Positions 15,598 through 16,402 of a DNA stretch of 16,402 nucleotides are shown in pieces. Under the pieces are notes generated by a model. That model ran no database searches and was not told where the DNA came from. It worked only from the letters and a program-made list of their open reading frames with translations. A program made the translations under genes and the position numbers. Each line of letters starts with the position of its first letter. Positions within the stretch are counted from its first letter, which is position 1. Source of the stretch: Candidatus Omnitrophota bacterium (GTDB taxonomy: Bacteria; Omnitrophota; Gorgyraeia; JABMRN01); the NCBI GenBank assembly GCA_013202515.1, contig JABMRN010000321.1, positions 1 through 16,402 on the forward strand, in the 5' to 3' direction.

Positions 15598-15626
15598 AGT
15601 ATACTTGATGTAACCGCAAAATGCAA
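15598..15626 (-). promoter_or_regulatory. Putative promoter of the GGDEF-pilT-pilB-pilC operon
   Basis: On the minus strand TTGCAT (15621-15626) is followed after exactly 17 nt by TATACT (15598-15603, 5/6 to TATAAT). A start near 15591 gives a leader of about 45 nt ending in the purine-rich RBS before ATG 15546. The -35 is only a partial match. A second TATACT lies a few bases further upstream but has no -35 at a suitable distance. This is the only intergenic space of note (134 nt) before the motor genes. Confidence 0.45.
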
Positions 15627-15680
15627 TACAGTATAAGTATATTTTGTGGCATATAAGCGCTTGGTATATGGAGATAACGG

Positions 15681-16402
15681 CTAGTAAGCTGCTGCCTTGT
15701 GGGCTTCCTCTATAAGGTAGGATTTAGGTATCCCTGGATCAATAAAATCCCAGGGCAATACATCGTCAAAGCTGAACCCCCTTGTTGCATACGCATCGAG
15801 CTCCATGCCTGCCTGCAAAAATGACTCCTTCCATACTTCAATCTTCAAGTGTTCGCTCCAACAATCGAACCTTGCCCCCCCTTTCCAGCTGTCGTATATG
15901 ATATTGCAAAGTTCGTTACCACCTCGCGATAGGGCTGCCTCGAGGAAAGATATATTAATATCCTGAAAATCCAGCTTCATCCTTCTCTCATGAACGCTTT
16001 TCCTTAAATATTCCTGTTTTGACTCGAGGTTCTGGCGACTTTCCATAGAAAGCCATTGAAAAGGCGTATGTGACTTGGGAATAAAATTGTTGATGCTCAA
16101 GGTGGCGGAAGCTTTTTTGCCACCTACTTCTCTTTTTAGACTGGTTATTCGTCTTGCAATGCGAATTATGCCATCCAAATCAGCTTGCAATTCACCGGGA
16201 AGCCCAATCATAAAATAGAGCTTTATTCTTTTCCACCCAGAGCTAAAAGCTTCTTTCGCTACTTTCTCTAGTGTCTCCATGTCGATTTTCTTCCCGAGAC
16301 GCTCTCTCATTTTCTGTTCCGAGGCTTCGGGTGCAAAGGTCAACCCTGTTCTCCTTTTTTTTGCAATCATCTTTGGAAGCGCTACGGATACCTCCTCTAT
16401 CC
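15681..16402 (-). CDS. TIGR03960-family radical SAM protein, C-terminal part (5' end outside window)
   Basis: The open frame continues through base 16402 with no start needed inside the window. About 240 C-terminal residues are seen and the gene's beginning is missing. Family marks are GLTFAPEA, the KLYFMIGLPGE strand-loop of the radical SAM barrel, NNFIPKSHTPFQWL, LDFQDINISFLEAALSRGG, ARFDCWSEHLK and LPWDFIDPGIPKSYL. The Cys-x3-Cys-x2-Cys iron-sulfur motif would be upstream, off the window. These proteins normally pair, by adjacency or fusion, with DUF2344 (TIGR03936); their reaction is not established. Here the partner lies about 15 kb away, at 1-300, on the other side of the pilus cluster. 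The gene ends in TAG at 15681-15683 with no clear terminator after it. Confidence 0.9.
   Translation of the reverse strand, partial: IEEVSVALPKMIAKKRRTGLTFAPEASEQKMRERLGKKIDMETLEKVAKEAFSSGWKRIKLYFMIGLPGELQADLDGIIRIARRITSLKREVGGKKASATLSINNFIPKSHTPFQWLSMESRQNLESKQEYLRKSVHERRMKLDFQDINISFLEAALSRGGNELCNIIYDSWKGGARFDCWSEHLKIEVWKESFLQAGMELDAYATRGFSFDDVLPWDFIDPGIPKSYLIEEAHKAAAY

Noticed and set aside
15640..15675. Inverted repeat (CATAT...ATATG around AAGCGCTT) after the radical SAM stop
   Set aside because: The stem is only about 5 bp and A/T-rich, with no U-tract placed after it, so it is not supported as a terminator.
1..16402. Type II secretion system instead of type IV pilus
   Set aside because: PilM, the INLLP-type PilN, PilT and the fibre-like small pilins are type IVa pilus features; no GspC/GspL/GspM or pseudopilin GspH-K set is present.
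1..16402. CRISPR arrays, tRNA or rRNA genes, insertion sequences
   Set aside because: No spaced direct repeats, cloverleaf, transposase motif or terminal inverted repeats were noticed; the intergenic gaps are all under 140 nt.

Overview
The window is a compact type IVa pilus locus. Every supported gene lies on the minus strand, so it is transcribed from right to left. The base composition is moderately AT-rich, leaders are short, and genes are closely packed with several 1-4 nt overlaps. The two small pilins share an unusual C-terminal half (RRWPxCG, YxIPAV, C, DH). Together with the doubled PilB-type ATPase, a solo MshEN protein and flanking genes of the TIGR03960/DUF2344 pair, this suggests an uncultured Gram-negative (a secretin is present) bacterium of the Omnitrophota/PVC or Elusimicrobia kind. 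That is inference from gene style only; there is no rRNA or marker gene here.

Layout in transcription order. (1) 15681-16402: C-terminal part of a TIGR03960-type radical SAM protein, cut by the window edge. (2) A sigma70-like promoter at about 15598-15626 precedes a motor block: a membrane HAMP-GAF-GGDEF protein with a degenerate active site, PilT, a solo MshEN protein, two consecutive PilB-type ATPases, and PilC. PilC is split by a -1 frameshift that falls exactly on a U_UUU_UUA heptamer. (3) A pilin block: a strong promoter and RBS drive the probable major pilin, followed by a strong intrinsic terminator/attenuator. Then come a multi-membrane GT-C/TPR protein and a second pilin joined to it by an ATGA overlap. 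(4) An assembly block, pilM-N-O-P-Q, whose putative promoter sits so close to pilM that the mRNA may be leaderless. (5) A short DUF2344 ORF with a TTG start overlapping the pilQ stop. It ends at a TAG on the first three bases of the window.

How the parts fit: PilB-type ATPases with PilC drive pilus extension and PilT drives retraction. PilM, PilN, PilO and PilP form the inner-membrane alignment complex, and PilQ is the outer-membrane secretin. The two pilins are the fibre subunits, and the GT-C/TPR protein is a candidate pilin-modifying glycosyltransferase. No prepilin peptidase (PilD) and no classical minor-pilin set are in the window, so they must be encoded elsewhere. Points most worth a second look are the PilC frameshift site, the degenerate GGDEF next to three MshEN domains and paired ATPases, the pilin co-translated with a putative glycosyltransferase, and the pilus locus lying between two genes that normally sit together.
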